DNA of 64,000 nucleotides from Notamacropus eugenii (lineage: Eukaryota > Chordata > Mammalia > Diprotodontia > Macropodidae), in NCBI RefSeq assembly GCF_028372415.1, contig NC_092872.1, forward strand, positions 549,379,205 to 549,443,204, written 5' to 3'. Under the pieces are notes generated by a model. It ran no database searches, was not told the origin of the DNA, and saw only the letters and a list, made by a program, of their open reading frames with translations. Positions 63,750-64,000 of the stretch are shown here, piece by piece; position 1 is the first letter of the stretch, and every line of letters starts with the position of its first letter. A program made the position numbers and the translations under genes.

Positions 63750-64000
63750 GAAGGCAGCAACACGAACCATGTGGACTATCCTAAGATAGAGAACCAATTG
63801 ATACCAGCATGGTAAGTGAGATAGATGTCCAGTGTCCATTGATCCTAAGAGAAATCATTCATATTAGCTCAGCTCTTGGTTAAGAGATAGAGGTGGGCCA
63901 CCAAGGAGCATAAGGTCAATACCTCATTCTGTGCCTCCAGAAGGGTCACGGCAGTATGTAACTTATCCAGTCCTGAGCTCACCCTTACCATATATCTTGG
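63750..64000. other. Unassigned right flank
   Basis: Nothing recognised. Confidence 0.3.

Noticed and set aside
1..64000. CRISPR arrays, bacterial operons, tRNA or rRNA genes
   Set aside because: The sequence is mammalian in repeat content. tRNA-like sequence occurs only as SINE heads, and no regularly spaced identical repeats with unique spacers exist.

Overview
The window looks like marsupial (metatherian) nuclear DNA from an intron or intergenic region. It is AT-rich and CpG-poor, and I found no host gene, structural RNA or CRISPR array that I could support. The repeat set points to a marsupial: L1 with marsupial-type ORF1/ORF2 and a HAL1-like derivative; very many L2/CR1 and CORE-SINE/MIR pieces; tRNA-derived SINEs whose 3' tails match RTE (BovB-like) LINEs; hAT-type MITEs; and solo LTRs. 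I cannot name the species. Repeat family names come from my knowledge of these sequences, not from a database search.

Layout. 0-2 kb: an L1 5' end (5' UTR plus broken ORF1) with a perfect 17-bp target-site duplication (TSD) but no 3' end or poly(A). 2-12 kb: CORE-SINE, L2 and CR1 fragments, two hAT MITEs (one cleanly splitting an L2 reverse-transcriptase region) and LTR-like stretches. 12-16 kb: an old L1 3' end, an RTE-like LINE C-terminal piece and a 1.5-kb antisense L2. 16-30 kb: more SINE/L2 pieces, several hAT MITEs, a mariner-like end, a polypyrimidine tract and a short local duplication. 30-42 kb: an unclassified inverted-repeat segment, two oppositely oriented related solo LTRs and a second degenerate local duplication. 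42-48 kb: the most informative locus, an L1 lacking most of ORF2, interrupted by a younger 2.8-kb antisense HAL1-like element with an intact 362-codon ORF1. 48-58 kb: L2 3' ends, RTE-tailed SINEs and a long non-autonomous element with three inverted CCAAT boxes. 58-61.4 kb: a 5'-truncated antisense L1 carrying almost all of the ORF2 reverse-transcriptase and C-terminal regions with one frameshift. 61.4-64 kb: a short unique GC-richer stretch, SINEs and a nested L1 3' end.

The elements form LINE/parasite systems. L1 ORF2 (RT, cysteine-rich C-terminus) and ORF1 (coiled coil, RNA binding) are the machinery, and the HAL1-like and ORF2-deleted copies depend on it. RTE-like LINEs share 3' tails with at least three non-autonomous families here. 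hAT MITEs have terminal inverted repeats (TIRs) and 8-bp TSDs but no transposase. Nesting orders the insertions: L2 before hAT, CORE-SINE before RTE-like LINE, ORF2-deleted L1 before HAL1-like, older L1 before younger L1 3' end.
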